Below are positions 24,553 to 31,784 of a DNA stretch of 34,502 nucleotides, in pieces. This DNA comes from Candidatus Nanopelagicales bacterium. GTDB taxonomy: Bacteria > Actinomycetota > Actinomycetes > Nanopelagicales > Nanopelagicaceae. The notes below the pieces were generated by a model. It ran no database searches and was not told the origin of the DNA. It saw only the letters and a list, made by a program, of their open reading frames with translations. The stretch's first letter is position 1, and every line of letters starts with the position of its first letter. Made by a program: the position numbers and the translations under genes. The DNA lies in NCBI GenBank assembly GCA_030834095.1, contig JAURGA010000015.1:1-34502 (forward strand). The letters are read 5' to 3'.

Positions 24553-26378
24553 TTAAAGAGCGCTTCGATTTCCTCTGCGAATTCGGCAGCAACTACATGT
24601 CGCTTGACTGACATTTTTGCAGTGAGCTGACCGCCAGCAATTGTGAAGTCAGTTGGCAAGATCGTGAATTTACGAATTGATTCAGCGCGGCTTACTGCTT
24701 TATTCGCCTCATCAATCGCAGTTTGAATTACTGAATTCAAATCTGGATCTTTGGTCAGCGCAGCGATAGTTGCACCTTCCTTCTTATTCGCGGTAATCCA
24801 ATTCTTAATTGCATCTGGATCAATTGTCACTAGCGCTGCGATAAATGGCTTGTTGTCACCAACGACCATGCATTGACTTACTAGTGGGTGCGAGCGGACT
24901 CGATCTTCTAGCACGGCAGGAGCAACATTCTTTCCACCGGAAGTAACAATCAACTCTTTCTTACGTCCAACAATTGATAAGAAGCCTGCGTGATCAAGTG
25001 TTCCAAGGTCACCGCTCTTGAAGAAGCCATCGCTAGTAAAGGTTTCGCTATTGGCGGCATCGTTCTGCCAGTAACCGTTCATAACGATGTCACCTTTGAT
25101 TAATACTTCGCCATCTTCGGCAATCTTCACTGTTGTTCCTGGAAGTGGGCGTCCCACGGATCCAACTCGTTGCGCTGAAGAAAGGTTTAGTGTTGCACCT
25201 GCGGTTGTTTCAGTTAAGCCGTAACCTTCCAAAACATTTACACCAGCACCGCGATAGAAGTGTCCAAGACGTGCACCTAGCGGCGCACCACCAGAGATTG
25301 CAGCTTCTACTCGGCCACCCATTCCAGCTCTAATCTTTGAATACACAAGTTTGTCGAAGAGAGCATGTTTAATTATTAATCCAAGGCTCTTCTTCTTTGA
25401 ATCCTGCGCCTCGCTGTAAGCGATGGCAACATCTGCAGCTTTGCGGAAGATGGAACCCTTGCCAGCAGCTTCAGCCTTTGCTTCGGCACCGTTGTAAATT
25501 TTCTCAAAGATTCTTGGAACTGCCAGAACGAAGGTTGGCTTAAATGTGCCAAGGTCTGCTGGAAGTCTGGTTATGTCTCCGCAGTGGGCAAGATGAAGAC
25601 CAGCCGTAATTGCGCCAACTTCAACCATGCGACCAAAGACGTGAGCAATCGGAAGAAATAGGAGAGTTGATCCACCAGGCTTTAAGAATAAATCACTTGC
25701 ACCTTGGACGACATTTCCGCACTCAGAGAGAAAGTTCCCGTGTGTAAGTTGAACGCCCTTAGGTTTTCCAGTTGTTCCTGATGTGTAGATAAGGGTTGCA
25801 AGAGATTTTGGATTAGGTTGATTTCTGCGAGTTTCGACATCGCTATCTGAAATCTTGCTTCCTAGATTTGTAAGTTCATCGAGAGCGCCATCTGTAATAA
25901 CCCAAATATTCTTACAAGCAGATGTCAAAACCGGAGTTACAACTTCTTTTAGTGCTGGTGTTTCAACAATGATAGCTACGGCGCCAGAGTCATTGAGAAT
26001 CCATTCGACCTGCTCGGCACTTGAAGTTTCATAAATAGGGACCGAAACTGCCCCGGCATACCAGATTGCAAAGTCCAGAATCGTCCATTCATATCTAGTC
26101 TTAGCCATTATTGCTACGCGATCACCAACTGCAATATTTGCGGCCATCAGACCCTTTGCGACCGATCGAACTTCACTATCGAATTCTTTAGCAGTAACCC
26201 CCTGCCATCCTTCGCCAAGCGGACGGGATAGCGTGATTCGGTTAGGTTCATTTGCTGCGCGATTTGCAACAAGGTCAGAGAGATTGCCAGATATAGCTGG
26301 CGGGACGATTGCCGGTACTGTGTATTGATCCATAAGGTGAACGCTATCGCCGAGGCGACCATTATTGGAAGATGTCAT
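24549..26378 (-). CDS. fadD: Long-chain fatty-acid-CoA ligase (FadD15-like)
   Basis: Activates fatty acids to acyl-CoA through an acyl-adenylate. At 609 aa it is full length for the family. The AMP-binding P-loop reads LATLIYTSGTTGKPKGVQLTHGN. The adenine motif region is NVLEGYGLTETTAGATLN, the hinge region SGDLGTLDHAGFLSIVGRKKELIV, and the C-terminal lysine region LTAKMSVKRHVV. The start at ATG 26378 is supported by a TANNNT-N6 promoter; a later ATG (MDQYTVP) is less likely. FadD15 next to pimB and an SRPBCC gene is the mycobacterial arrangement. It is coupled to a downstream LuxR gene. Confidence 0.94.
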   Translation of the reverse strand: MTSSNNGRLGDSVHLMDQYTVPAIVPPAISGNLSDLVANRAANEPNRITLSRPLGEGWQGVTAKEFDSEVRSVAKGLMAANIAVGDRVAIMAKTRYEWTILDFAIWYAGAVSVPIYETSSAEQVEWILNDSGAVAIIVETPALKEVVTPVLTSACKNIWVITDGALDELTNLGSKISDSDVETRRNQPNPKSLATLIYTSGTTGKPKGVQLTHGNFLSECGNVVQGASDLFLKPGGSTLLFLPIAHVFGRMVEVGAITAGLHLAHCGDITRLPADLGTFKPTFVLAVPRIFEKIYNGAEAKAEAAGKGSIFRKAADVAIAYSEAQDSKKKSLGLIIKHALFDKLVYSKIRAGMGGRVEAAISGGAPLGARLGHFYRGAGVNVLEGYGLTETTAGATLNLSSAQRVGSVGRPLPGTTVKIAEDGEVLIKGDIVMNGYWQNDAANSETFTSDGFFKSGDLGTLDHAGFLSIVGRKKELIVTSGGKNVAPAVLEDRVRSHPLVSQCMVVGDNKPFIAALVTIDPDAIKNWITANKKEGATIAALTKDPDLNSVIQTAIDEANKAVSRAESIRKFTILPTDFTIAGGQLTAKMSVKRHVVAAEFAEEIEALFK

Positions 26379-26390
26379 CTAAAGAATTTA
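26379..26390 (-). promoter_or_regulatory. Leaderless -10 promoter of fadD-luxR
   Basis: On the minus strand TAAATT (plus coordinates 26385-26390) is followed by six bases and then ATG 26378. Confidence 0.7.
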
Positions 26391-26394
26391 CGGG

Positions 26395-26406
26395 TAACCT
26401 TGGCGT
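26395..26406 (+). promoter_or_regulatory. Leaderless -10 promoter of the SRPBCC gene
   Basis: TAACCT (26395-26400) is followed by six bases and then ATG 26407. Only four bases separate it from the divergent fadD -10 box. Confidence 0.7.
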
Positions 26407-26844
26407 ATGAGCGACATTTCTGAGAATTTGATAACAATTGAAGCCCCAATCGGTGAAGTAGTTGCAGTTTTGACCGATCTTGCTTCTTATCCAACTTGGT
26501 CAACCGCAATCAAAAGCGTTGAGGTCCAGGATAAAGATGCAAGTGGCCGCGCTACAAAAGTAAAGATGTCGATTGATGCCGGTGTAATGAAGGATAGAGT
26601 GATTTTGGATTACGACTGGAGCAAATCCCCAGCTGAAATTTCCTTCGCACTTGATGATGCGGACCTGCTCACTGAGATGTCTGGAATATACGAAATAGCA
26701 GATAACGGCGATGACACAACAACTGTGAAATACCAATTAGCGGTTGCACTTTCAATGCCAGTTCCGGCGATGATGCGCCAGAAAGCTGAGCGCGCAACGA
26801 TCGATCTTGCACTCAGCCAATTAAAAACTAAACTCGAAGGCTAA
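26407..26844 (+). CDS. SRPBCC (START/polyketide-cyclase-like) family protein
   Basis: A 145-residue helix-grip lipid/ligand-binding protein: ITIEAPIGEVVAVLTDLASYPTWSTAIKSVEVQDKDASGRATKV at the N-terminus and a long C-terminal amphipathic helix (AERATIDLALSQLKTKLEG). Homologues (Rv2185c-like) lie beside fadD15 and pimB in mycobacteria, which fits a role with fatty acyl or lipid ligands, but the ligand is unknown. It is divergent from fadD across 28 bases. The downstream glucokinase gene begins six bases after its stop, so the two are probably co-transcribed. Confidence 0.88.
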   Translation: MSDISENLITIEAPIGEVVAVLTDLASYPTWSTAIKSVEVQDKDASGRATKVKMSIDAGVMKDRVILDYDWSKSPAEISFALDDADLLTEMSGIYEIADNGDDTTTVKYQLAVALSMPVPAMMRQKAERATIDLALSQLKTKLEG

Positions 26845-26850
26845 TTTGAT

Positions 26851-27834
26851 TTGGCTAATTCTGATTTAACAAGTTCTGATTTAACAAGTTCTGATTTAGC
26901 AATTGGCGTTGATATTGGAGGAACAAAAGTTCTTGGTGGAGTTGTCGATACAAATGGTTCAATCCTCCGCACCTTTAGAGAAGATACGCCGCGTGAAGGC
27001 GGAGATGCGCTTAATCGGGTAATTGCAAGCGTTGTTGCAGAATTACTTACCACCCATAAAACCGAGAATATAGGAATTTCTGCTGCAGGCTTAGTTTCAT
27101 CTGATCGCCAAACAATGTTAGGTGCGCCCAATATAAAAGATTGGGATGGTGTAAATATTGCGCAGGAACTTAATAAAATTTGTGGGATTAATTCAATCGT
27201 TGAAAATGATGCAAATAGCGCAGCTTGGGCCGAACGCGTTTATGGTGCAGGTAAGGGTCAAGAGAATGTAATAATGATTACAGTTGGAACTGGACTTGGT
27301 GGCGCGGCAATTGTCGATGGCAAACCGCTTCGTGGCGCAAATGGAACCGGCGCGGAATTTGGGCACATGCGGGTTGTTCTAGATGGCGAATTATGCGGTT
27401 GCGGTATTCGTGGCTGTTATGAGCAATATGCGTCGGGAACCGCACTTGTTCGACAGGCCAAAGCAGCAATTGCTCGAAACCCAGACAGTTCAAAAGATTT
27501 ACTGGCACGCGGAGATGGAACAATCGCGGGTCTAGTTGGAAGTCATATCACGGATGCAGCGAGAGCAGGGGACAGGCTTGGAATTGCAATATTACAAAAT
27601 TCTGGTGACTGGCTTGGTCAGGGTATTGCAACGCTAGCGATGCTATTTGATCCATCAATTGTGGTGATTGGTGGCGGAGTAATCGATGCAGGTGAATTGC
27701 TTCTAGAGCCTGCTAGAAGAGCGATGATGCGTGAGATGCCATTTGTGGGCAAGCATCCGGTGCCAGAAATAGTTGCGGCAAAACTTGGCAACGAAGCTGG
27801 TCTAGTCGGTGCCGCTGATTTATCTAGGAATTAA
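26851..27834 (+). CDS. glk: ROK-family glucokinase
   Basis: Phosphorylates glucose with ATP. It has the phosphate-1 motif IGVDIGGTKVLGGVVD, the ENDANSAAWAE motif with the catalytic Asp, VGTGLGGAAIVDGKPLRG, the sugar-binding GTGAEFGHM, and the ROK zinc motif CGCGIRGCYEQYASG. The C-terminal VIGGGVIDAGELL is also typical. It has 327 aa. The only workable start is TTG 26851, six bases after the SRPBCC stop. The first 15 residues are a repeated Ser-Asp-Leu-Thr-Ser, encoded by a 15-base tandem repeat. Its stop shares the palindrome TTAA with the convergent hydrolase. Confidence 0.9.
   Translation: MANSDLTSSDLTSSDLAIGVDIGGTKVLGGVVDTNGSILRTFREDTPREGGDALNRVIASVVAELLTTHKTENIGISAAGLVSSDRQTMLGAPNIKDWDGVNIAQELNKICGINSIVENDANSAAWAERVYGAGKGQENVIMITVGTGLGGAAIVDGKPLRGANGTGAEFGHMRVVLDGELCGCGIRGCYEQYASGTALVRQAKAAIARNPDSSKDLLARGDGTIAGLVGSHITDAARAGDRLGIAILQNSGDWLGQGIATLAMLFDPSIVVIGGGVIDAGELLLEPARRAMMREMPFVGKHPVPEIVAAKLGNEAGLVGAADLSRN
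26860..26898 (+). repeat. 15-bp tandem repeat at the 5' end of the glucokinase gene
   Basis: TCTGATTTAACAAGT is repeated perfectly at 26860-26874 and 26875-26889. The start of a third copy (TCTGATTTA) follows at 26890-26898. It encodes SDLTS-SDLTS-SDL ahead of the conserved kinase core and keeps the frame. Confidence 0.9.
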
Positions 27835-28958
27835 AGCTCGGCACCATCGCCAAAATCATCTTCAGGCCGAGTTGAATGCCAAATCAGTGTTGAGAGCCCG
27901 CCAATGAATGCAAGGAGCCCGGGCCAGGGTCCCATTCCTAGTAAATCAATATCTGAAAATAATTCGAAGAACATATAGCCTCCGCCACCAACAATTCCAG
28001 CTAGCGCAAGTCGCGAAGTTTGATCCGAGATGGGCAACTTTGGGTTAGGTGGAGTAAATCCTTCTGGTTCATATTGCTGAGCATCTAATTCATCCAGATA
28101 AGTTGTGGGCGCAGATTCGTCAAGTGAAAGACCTGAAACTATTGATTCAAATTCAGCATCTATTAATTCATGTTCATCAGATTCATAAATAGATTCGCCT
28201 TGCCTAACTTCGTTGGAGATAACATCCAAGATAAAGTCCATAGTTTCCTGATTCAACAATTCAGCATCATGATCAAGTGCAACATTGTGGAAAGATTTTT
28301 CGAATACGACCTCTCGAATGTCGGTGGAGTAAACGTTATCGATAATGGTCTCACTACAAACTGGATGGACCACGTGATCATTTAGAGAGTATGCAACCAT
28401 AAGTGGCAGATCCACTAGATAGAGATCTTGTTCGACTATTTCCCATAGCTTCTGAACTTGGTTTAAACCACGCAGGGGAATGCGGTCATATCCATGCTTT
28501 GGGGCGCCAGGTTTTGAAACATCTCCGACGCCGCCAGCGATTGATGGAAGAAATGTTGATAGGGGTGCTACCAATTTAAAACGCTTGCGCTCATCATAAA
28601 TTGATGCATTCAATAAAATGGTACCGGCAAGTTCACTCCCACGAATTTGCGATAACCGGAGCGCTAGTGCGCCTCCAACTGAAAAACCAGCTACAAATAC
28701 TTGATCACAACTCATCTTTAATTCTAAAAATTCTTTTTCTACGGTGGCATACCAGTCTTGCCAATTAACTTTGTTTAGATCGCTCCAATGAGTTCCATGT
28801 CCAGCTAGTCTAGGAACCGAAACACTCAGTCCGCGTTCGTGTAGCGCTAAAGCCCAAGGTTTTATTGATGCCGGAGAACCTGTGAAGCCATGGAGCATTA
28901 GAACTCCTGTTTTTCCCGCAAAAAGCCGTAAAGGTTCACTTTCTGGGATATTAGTCAC
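27831..28958 (-). CDS. Alpha/beta hydrolase (carboxylesterase/monoacylglycerol-lipase-like) with C-terminal membrane tail
   Basis: A 375-residue protein. The N-terminal 250 residues form an esterase/lipase domain: oxyanion HG in MLHGFTGSPASIKPWA, nucleophile Ser93 in VAGFSVGGALAL, acid in AYSLNDHVVHP, and His in EKSFHNVALDHD. An acidic linker (about 255-310) follows, then one or two hydrophobic segments (LALAGIVGGGGYMFFELF and GPWPGLLAFIGGLSTLIW). The tail is not part of the usual hydrolase and could be a fusion with a small membrane protein. The start is GTG 28958. Its upstream box is only a weak match (CACCAT) to the promoter pattern. The substrate is unknown. Confidence 0.82.
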   Translation of the reverse strand: MTNIPESEPLRLFAGKTGVLMLHGFTGSPASIKPWALALHERGLSVSVPRLAGHGTHWSDLNKVNWQDWYATVEKEFLELKMSCDQVFVAGFSVGGALALRLSQIRGSELAGTILLNASIYDERKRFKLVAPLSTFLPSIAGGVGDVSKPGAPKHGYDRIPLRGLNQVQKLWEIVEQDLYLVDLPLMVAYSLNDHVVHPVCSETIIDNVYSTDIREVVFEKSFHNVALDHDAELLNQETMDFILDVISNEVRQGESIYESDEHELIDAEFESIVSGLSLDESAPTTYLDELDAQQYEPEGFTPPNPKLPISDQTSRLALAGIVGGGGYMFFELFSDIDLLGMGPWPGLLAFIGGLSTLIWHSTRPEDDFGDGAEL

Positions 28959-28991
28959 GCTCAGATGGTGTCATAAGTAGCAGATAAGGCA

Positions 28992-29003
28992 TAAATTATC
29001 CCC
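28992..29003 (+). promoter_or_regulatory. Leaderless -10 promoter of the acyltransferase gene
   Basis: TAAATT (28992-28997) is followed by six bases and then GTG 29004, which supports this GTG as the start. Confidence 0.7.
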
Positions 29004-29714
29004 GTGGTTTACCAAGCTTTGAAGTCCTTCCTCATTCCTATCCTCACCTTGCTATTTCGCCCCAAGGTTTCGGGGCTTCGGAATGTCCCCCAGAGCGGGC
29101 CAGTAATTATCGCGTCAAACCATCTCTCATTTAGCGATTCAATCTTTATGCCGCTAGTTGTTCCGCGAAAAGTCACCTTTTTGGCCAAGAGCGAATATTT
29201 CACTTCGCCAGGAATTAAAGGCTTTATAAAGAAAATAACTTTCATCGCCCTTGGCCAAGTTCCAGTGGACCGTTCAGGTGGCCGCCGAAGTGAGGCCGCA
29301 CTGCTTACTGGATTGGACCTTCTGGCAGGTGGCGCCTGTATCGGTATTTATCCCGAGGGAACGAGATCTCCCGATGGAAAGCTATACAAAGGACGCACTG
29401 GCATAGCGCGCATGGCTATTGAATCAGGCGCGGCGATTGTTCCGGTTGCCATGTTTAATACCGCTGAGATTCAACCAACTGGAAAAGTTGTGCCAAAGGT
29501 GCAACGGGTAGAAATGATTTTTGGTGAACCTCTTTACTACAAAGGTGATACCTCTGACTTGAAAGTTTTGCGCGAAATTACAGATGAGATTATGAATAAA
29601 ATTCAAGAGCTTTCCGGACAAGAGTATGTAGATATGTATGCTTCAGAAGCTAAATTAATTCTGATGAAACAACGTCGTGAAGAGATTAAGAAAGAGAAGC
29701 GCGAAAAGGATTAA
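29004..29714 (+). CDS. plsC: 1-acyl-sn-glycerol-3-phosphate acyltransferase (PlsC family)
   Basis: A 236-residue acyltransferase that makes phosphatidic acid from lysophosphatidic acid at the membrane. The family blocks are visible: the catalytic HxxxxD as NHLSFSD (about residues 39-45), GQVPVDRSGGRRSE, the substrate-binding YPEGTRSPDGKLYKGRTGIARMA, and VPVAMFNT. It ends in a highly charged KKEKREKD tail. A homologue (Rv2182c) sits in the same pimB-fadD15 neighbourhood in mycobacteria. Its stop directly abuts the stop of the convergent nuclease gene. Confidence 0.93.
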   Translation: MVYQALKSFLIPILTLLFRPKVSGLRNVPQSGPVIIASNHLSFSDSIFMPLVVPRKVTFLAKSEYFTSPGIKGFIKKITFIALGQVPVDRSGGRRSEAALLTGLDLLAGGACIGIYPEGTRSPDGKLYKGRTGIARMAIESGAAIVPVAMFNTAEIQPTGKVVPKVQRVEMIFGEPLYYKGDTSDLKVLREITDEIMNKIQELSGQEYVDMYASEAKLILMKQRREEIKKEKREKD

Positions 29715-30407
29715 TTAAAGTCCAGAGAGAATCTCGACTCGCTTATCAATATATTTGCACTGATCGCAGTTGGCTTTCGCTTGCGGAACTGGCCCCGAAA
29801 TCATCTTTATAAAATCAGATAGGCGAGAATCAATAAGTTCTGGGCTTCGTTCAGTTGGAAACCAGTTACAAGATAGTTCAAGCCCAAAGTTTCCAGAGGA
29901 ATTTCCGCGCACCTTTACAGGGGACCAGACCAGCAATCCAGCAGTCGAAACTTTTATCGGTGCCTCTTTGGCTGGATTCTCTAGTGCGAAGGCATAGGCC
30001 TCGAGTTGAACAGCGTAAAACTTGGATTTATCACTTGGATTAGCTTGAAATTTGCAGTCAACAATTCCAAAGGTGCCATCTGGGTGCTCCATAAGTAAGT
30101 CATATTTTCCACGAATTGCATATGGAGTTTCGATGCCATCAACGATTATTGGTTTAGAGACAACCCAACCAGCATGCTTAAAAACTTTTCCTTCAGGCAT
30201 GTCTAAATTCAAATCAGCGGAAGTTTTTCCGACACAGGAGAGTTCTTGCATTTCTGCCAGATCACCAACCAGAGGCATGAACAATGGCGCTTTAACTTGG
30301 TGATTGTAATAAAGCCATAAACAGCGATGGCAATTATCCCAACCGAAGGTTAAATCACTGGGACTGATGAATGCTCGGGCATCTTTACTTAAAGTTATAG
30401 GTTCCAT
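29715..30407 (-). CDS. PD-(D/E)XK (RecB/Cas4-like) nuclease with flanking Cys pairs
   Basis: A 230-residue stand-alone nuclease-like protein. The core shows Gly-Lys-Tyr-Asp103 (AIRGKYDLLM), Asp117-Cys-Lys119 (GIVDCKF) and the RecB-type QxxxY motif Gln134-Tyr138 (YAVQLEAYAF), so all expected active-site residues are present. Cys26-x2-Cys29 (NCHRCLW) and Cys214-x2-Cys217 (NCDQCKY) flank the core, like the iron-sulfur staple of AddB/Cas4 nucleases. No CRISPR array, cas gene, helicase or toxin partner is near. The start is ATG 30407. The biological role is unknown. Confidence 0.8.
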   Translation of the reverse strand: MEPITLSKDARAFISPSDLTFGWDNCHRCLWLYYNHQVKAPLFMPLVGDLAEMQELSCVGKTSADLNLDMPEGKVFKHAGWVVSKPIIVDGIETPYAIRGKYDLLMEHPDGTFGIVDCKFQANPSDKSKFYAVQLEAYAFALENPAKEAPIKVSTAGLLVWSPVKVRGNSSGNFGLELSCNWFPTERSPELIDSRLSDFIKMISGPVPQAKANCDQCKYIDKRVEILSGL

Positions 30408-30448
30408 AATTAGCCTTATTCTCTTCTATACCACTGACATTCCTGCAG

Positions 30449-31105
30449 TTATTCGCCGCGAATCGCGGAGAGAAGCGTAAATGAACCTAAAATAATCATG
30501 ACAACCCCGCCAGTCATACGCATAAGCACGAGCCGCTTCAATTCGGTGGCCAACCAATTTCTTATAGTCCCAGCCAAGATACCCCAGCCAGAATCAAAGA
30601 AGAGAGCAAGAAGTGCGAAAATTGCGCCCATCAGGATAAGTTGGGAGGTGATATTTCCAGCTTCGCGATCTACGAACTGCGGCAAGATGGCGGCGAAGAA
30701 AACCATTCCCTTTGGATTTAGAGCGCCGACCCAGAAACCTTCGCGCATTGAACGCCACTTCGAAGGCCTGATGTCACCCTGGTTTGTTATGTCATTTGCA
30801 TGAATCTGGCTCTGTTTTATCGCCGTGATGCCTAGATAAACAAGATAAAGACCGCCAAGGACCTGGACCGAAATAAAAGCTATTTCTGAGCGCTGCAGGA
30901 TCGGACCGAGTCCAACTGCAACGACCACGGACAAGGTAAATGCGCCAGTCACATTTCCGATGACAGTCGCTACCGCGGTCACACGCCCCCAAGCGATAGC
31001 ACGCGCGATGACAAAGAGAACTGATGGACCTGGAGCTAAAACAATCACCACCGCAGCAATGAAATATTCCCAAATACGCGAAGGAACAACTATCAGGGAA
31101 TTCAC
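30449..31105 (-). CDS. LysE/RhtB-family amino-acid exporter
   Basis: A 218-residue inner-membrane protein with about six hydrophobic segments and the LysE signature near the N-terminus (VLAPGPSVLFVIARAIAWGR), then GLYLVYLGITAIK and FWVGALNPKGMVFFAAILPQF. LysE/RhtB members export amino acids such as lysine, threonine or homoserine lactone, but the substrate is unknown here. The GTG 31105 start is supported by promoter spacing. It diverges from padR across a region containing large inverted repeats, which suggests but does not prove PadR control. Confidence 0.9.
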   Translation of the reverse strand: MNSLIVVPSRIWEYFIAAVVIVLAPGPSVLFVIARAIAWGRVTAVATVIGNVTGAFTLSVVVAVGLGPILQRSEIAFISVQVLGGLYLVYLGITAIKQSQIHANDITNQGDIRPSKWRSMREGFWVGALNPKGMVFFAAILPQFVDREAGNITSQLILMGAIFALLALFFDSGWGILAGTIRNWLATELKRLVLMRMTGGVVMIILGSFTLLSAIRGE

Positions 31106-31117
31106 AGCGCGAGCCTA
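31106..31117 (-). promoter_or_regulatory. Leaderless -10 promoter of the LysE-type exporter
   Basis: On the minus strand TAGGCT (plus coordinates 31112-31117) is followed by six bases and then GTG 31105. Confidence 0.7.
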
Positions 31118-31149
31118 CCTGTGGCGACAATTCGAGTTGCATATCCTTC

Positions 31150-31204
31150 AAATATCGGTTTAAATATCGCCACGATATATCTTTTAGATATATTAAAAGA
31201 TATA
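31150..31204. promoter_or_regulatory. Probable PadR operator: overlapping inverted repeats
   Basis: A perfect 11-bp inverted repeat (TATATCTTTTA at 31176-31186, TAAAAGATATA at 31194-31204, 7-base spacer) overlaps a second one (ATATCG at 31164-31169, CGATAT at 31173-31178). AAATATCG is also repeated directly at 31150 and 31162. The right arm runs into a likely padR -10 (TATAAC, 31201-31206), so binding here should repress padR. Dimeric PadR proteins usually bind dyad-symmetric AT-rich sites and autoregulate. Confidence 0.6.
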
Positions 31205-31235
31205 ACCCAAGGCGATCTAAGGAAGGGATGAAATT

Positions 31236-31784
31236 ATGCGCTCACGTGTTGAAGCTCTTGAATTCGCTCTACTTGGCTTGCTGAGTCAGGGGAGTTTGCA
31301 TGGATATGAACTTCGCAAACGTCTCATCACCACATATGGCCCATTTCGGGCGCTCTCATTCTCAGTCCTCTACCCCCAGCTTCGTCGGATGTTGGAAGCT
31401 GGACTAATCGAGGAGTCAAAGGCGCCTGTTCCCCCGAGATCTCGGCGCTCGCGAATCGTTTATGCCGTTACTAAGAGCGGCAAGAAGCGATTTAGCGAGT
31501 TAGCAGGAGGAGCTGGGCCTGATGATTGGGATGATGAGAATTTCGAAGTTCGCTTTGCTTTTTTTAGTCCAACGCCACCAACGAATCGGGTTCAGATTCT
31601 TGAAGGAAGACATCGACGCCTTTTAGATAAAGCAGCTGCGCTCAGAAATGAAATCACAAAAACTACCGCTTTTGCAGAAAGAACTGATAAGTATTTAACC
31701 GAATGGCGAAGGCACTCATTGGAATCTATTGAAAGAGAAATTTCTTGGTTGGAAGAGATGACTCGTAACGAAAAGGATGCTTAA
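31236..31784 (+). CDS. PadR-family transcriptional regulator
   Basis: A 182-residue regulator with an N-terminal PadR winged helix: EFALLGLLSQGSLHGYELRKRL, then FSVLYPQLRRMLEAGLIEES, and RSRRSRIVYAVTKSGKKRFSEL for the wing. A C-terminal helical dimerisation domain (about 110-180) follows. ATG 31236 has a purine-rich ribosome-binding site (GGAAGGG), so it is not leaderless. Its stop directly abuts the ino1 start. A PadR gene directly upstream of inositol-phosphate synthase is conserved in actinobacteria (Rv0047c-Rv0046c), suggesting control of inositol synthesis. Confidence 0.92.
   Translation: MRSRVEALEFALLGLLSQGSLHGYELRKRLITTYGPFRALSFSVLYPQLRRMLEAGLIEESKAPVPPRSRRSRIVYAVTKSGKKRFSELAGGAGPDDWDDENFEVRFAFFSPTPPTNRVQILEGRHRRLLDKAAALRNEITKTTAFAERTDKYLTEWRRHSLESIEREISWLEEMTRNEKDA

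Noticed and set aside
26842-26850. TAATTT overlapping the SRPBCC stop as a glucokinase promoter
   Set aside because: It ends only three bases before the TTG start, outside the six-to-seven-base rule. Co-transcription with the SRPBCC gene is more likely.
28959-28970. CACCAT-N6-GTG as a leaderless promoter of the alpha/beta hydrolase
   Set aside because: The first base departs from TANNNT and there is no supporting -35, so it was not counted among the 18.
29715-30407. Cas4-like protein as a sign of a CRISPR system
   Set aside because: There are no direct-repeat/spacer arrays and no cas genes in the window, and the Cys arrangement is two plus two rather than Cas4's one plus three.
30792-31151. 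119-codon minus-strand frame rich in Cys and Ser overlapping the start of the LysE gene
   Set aside because: It is a frame-shifted shadow of the LysE coding sequence, whose signature and promoter spacing support the other frame.
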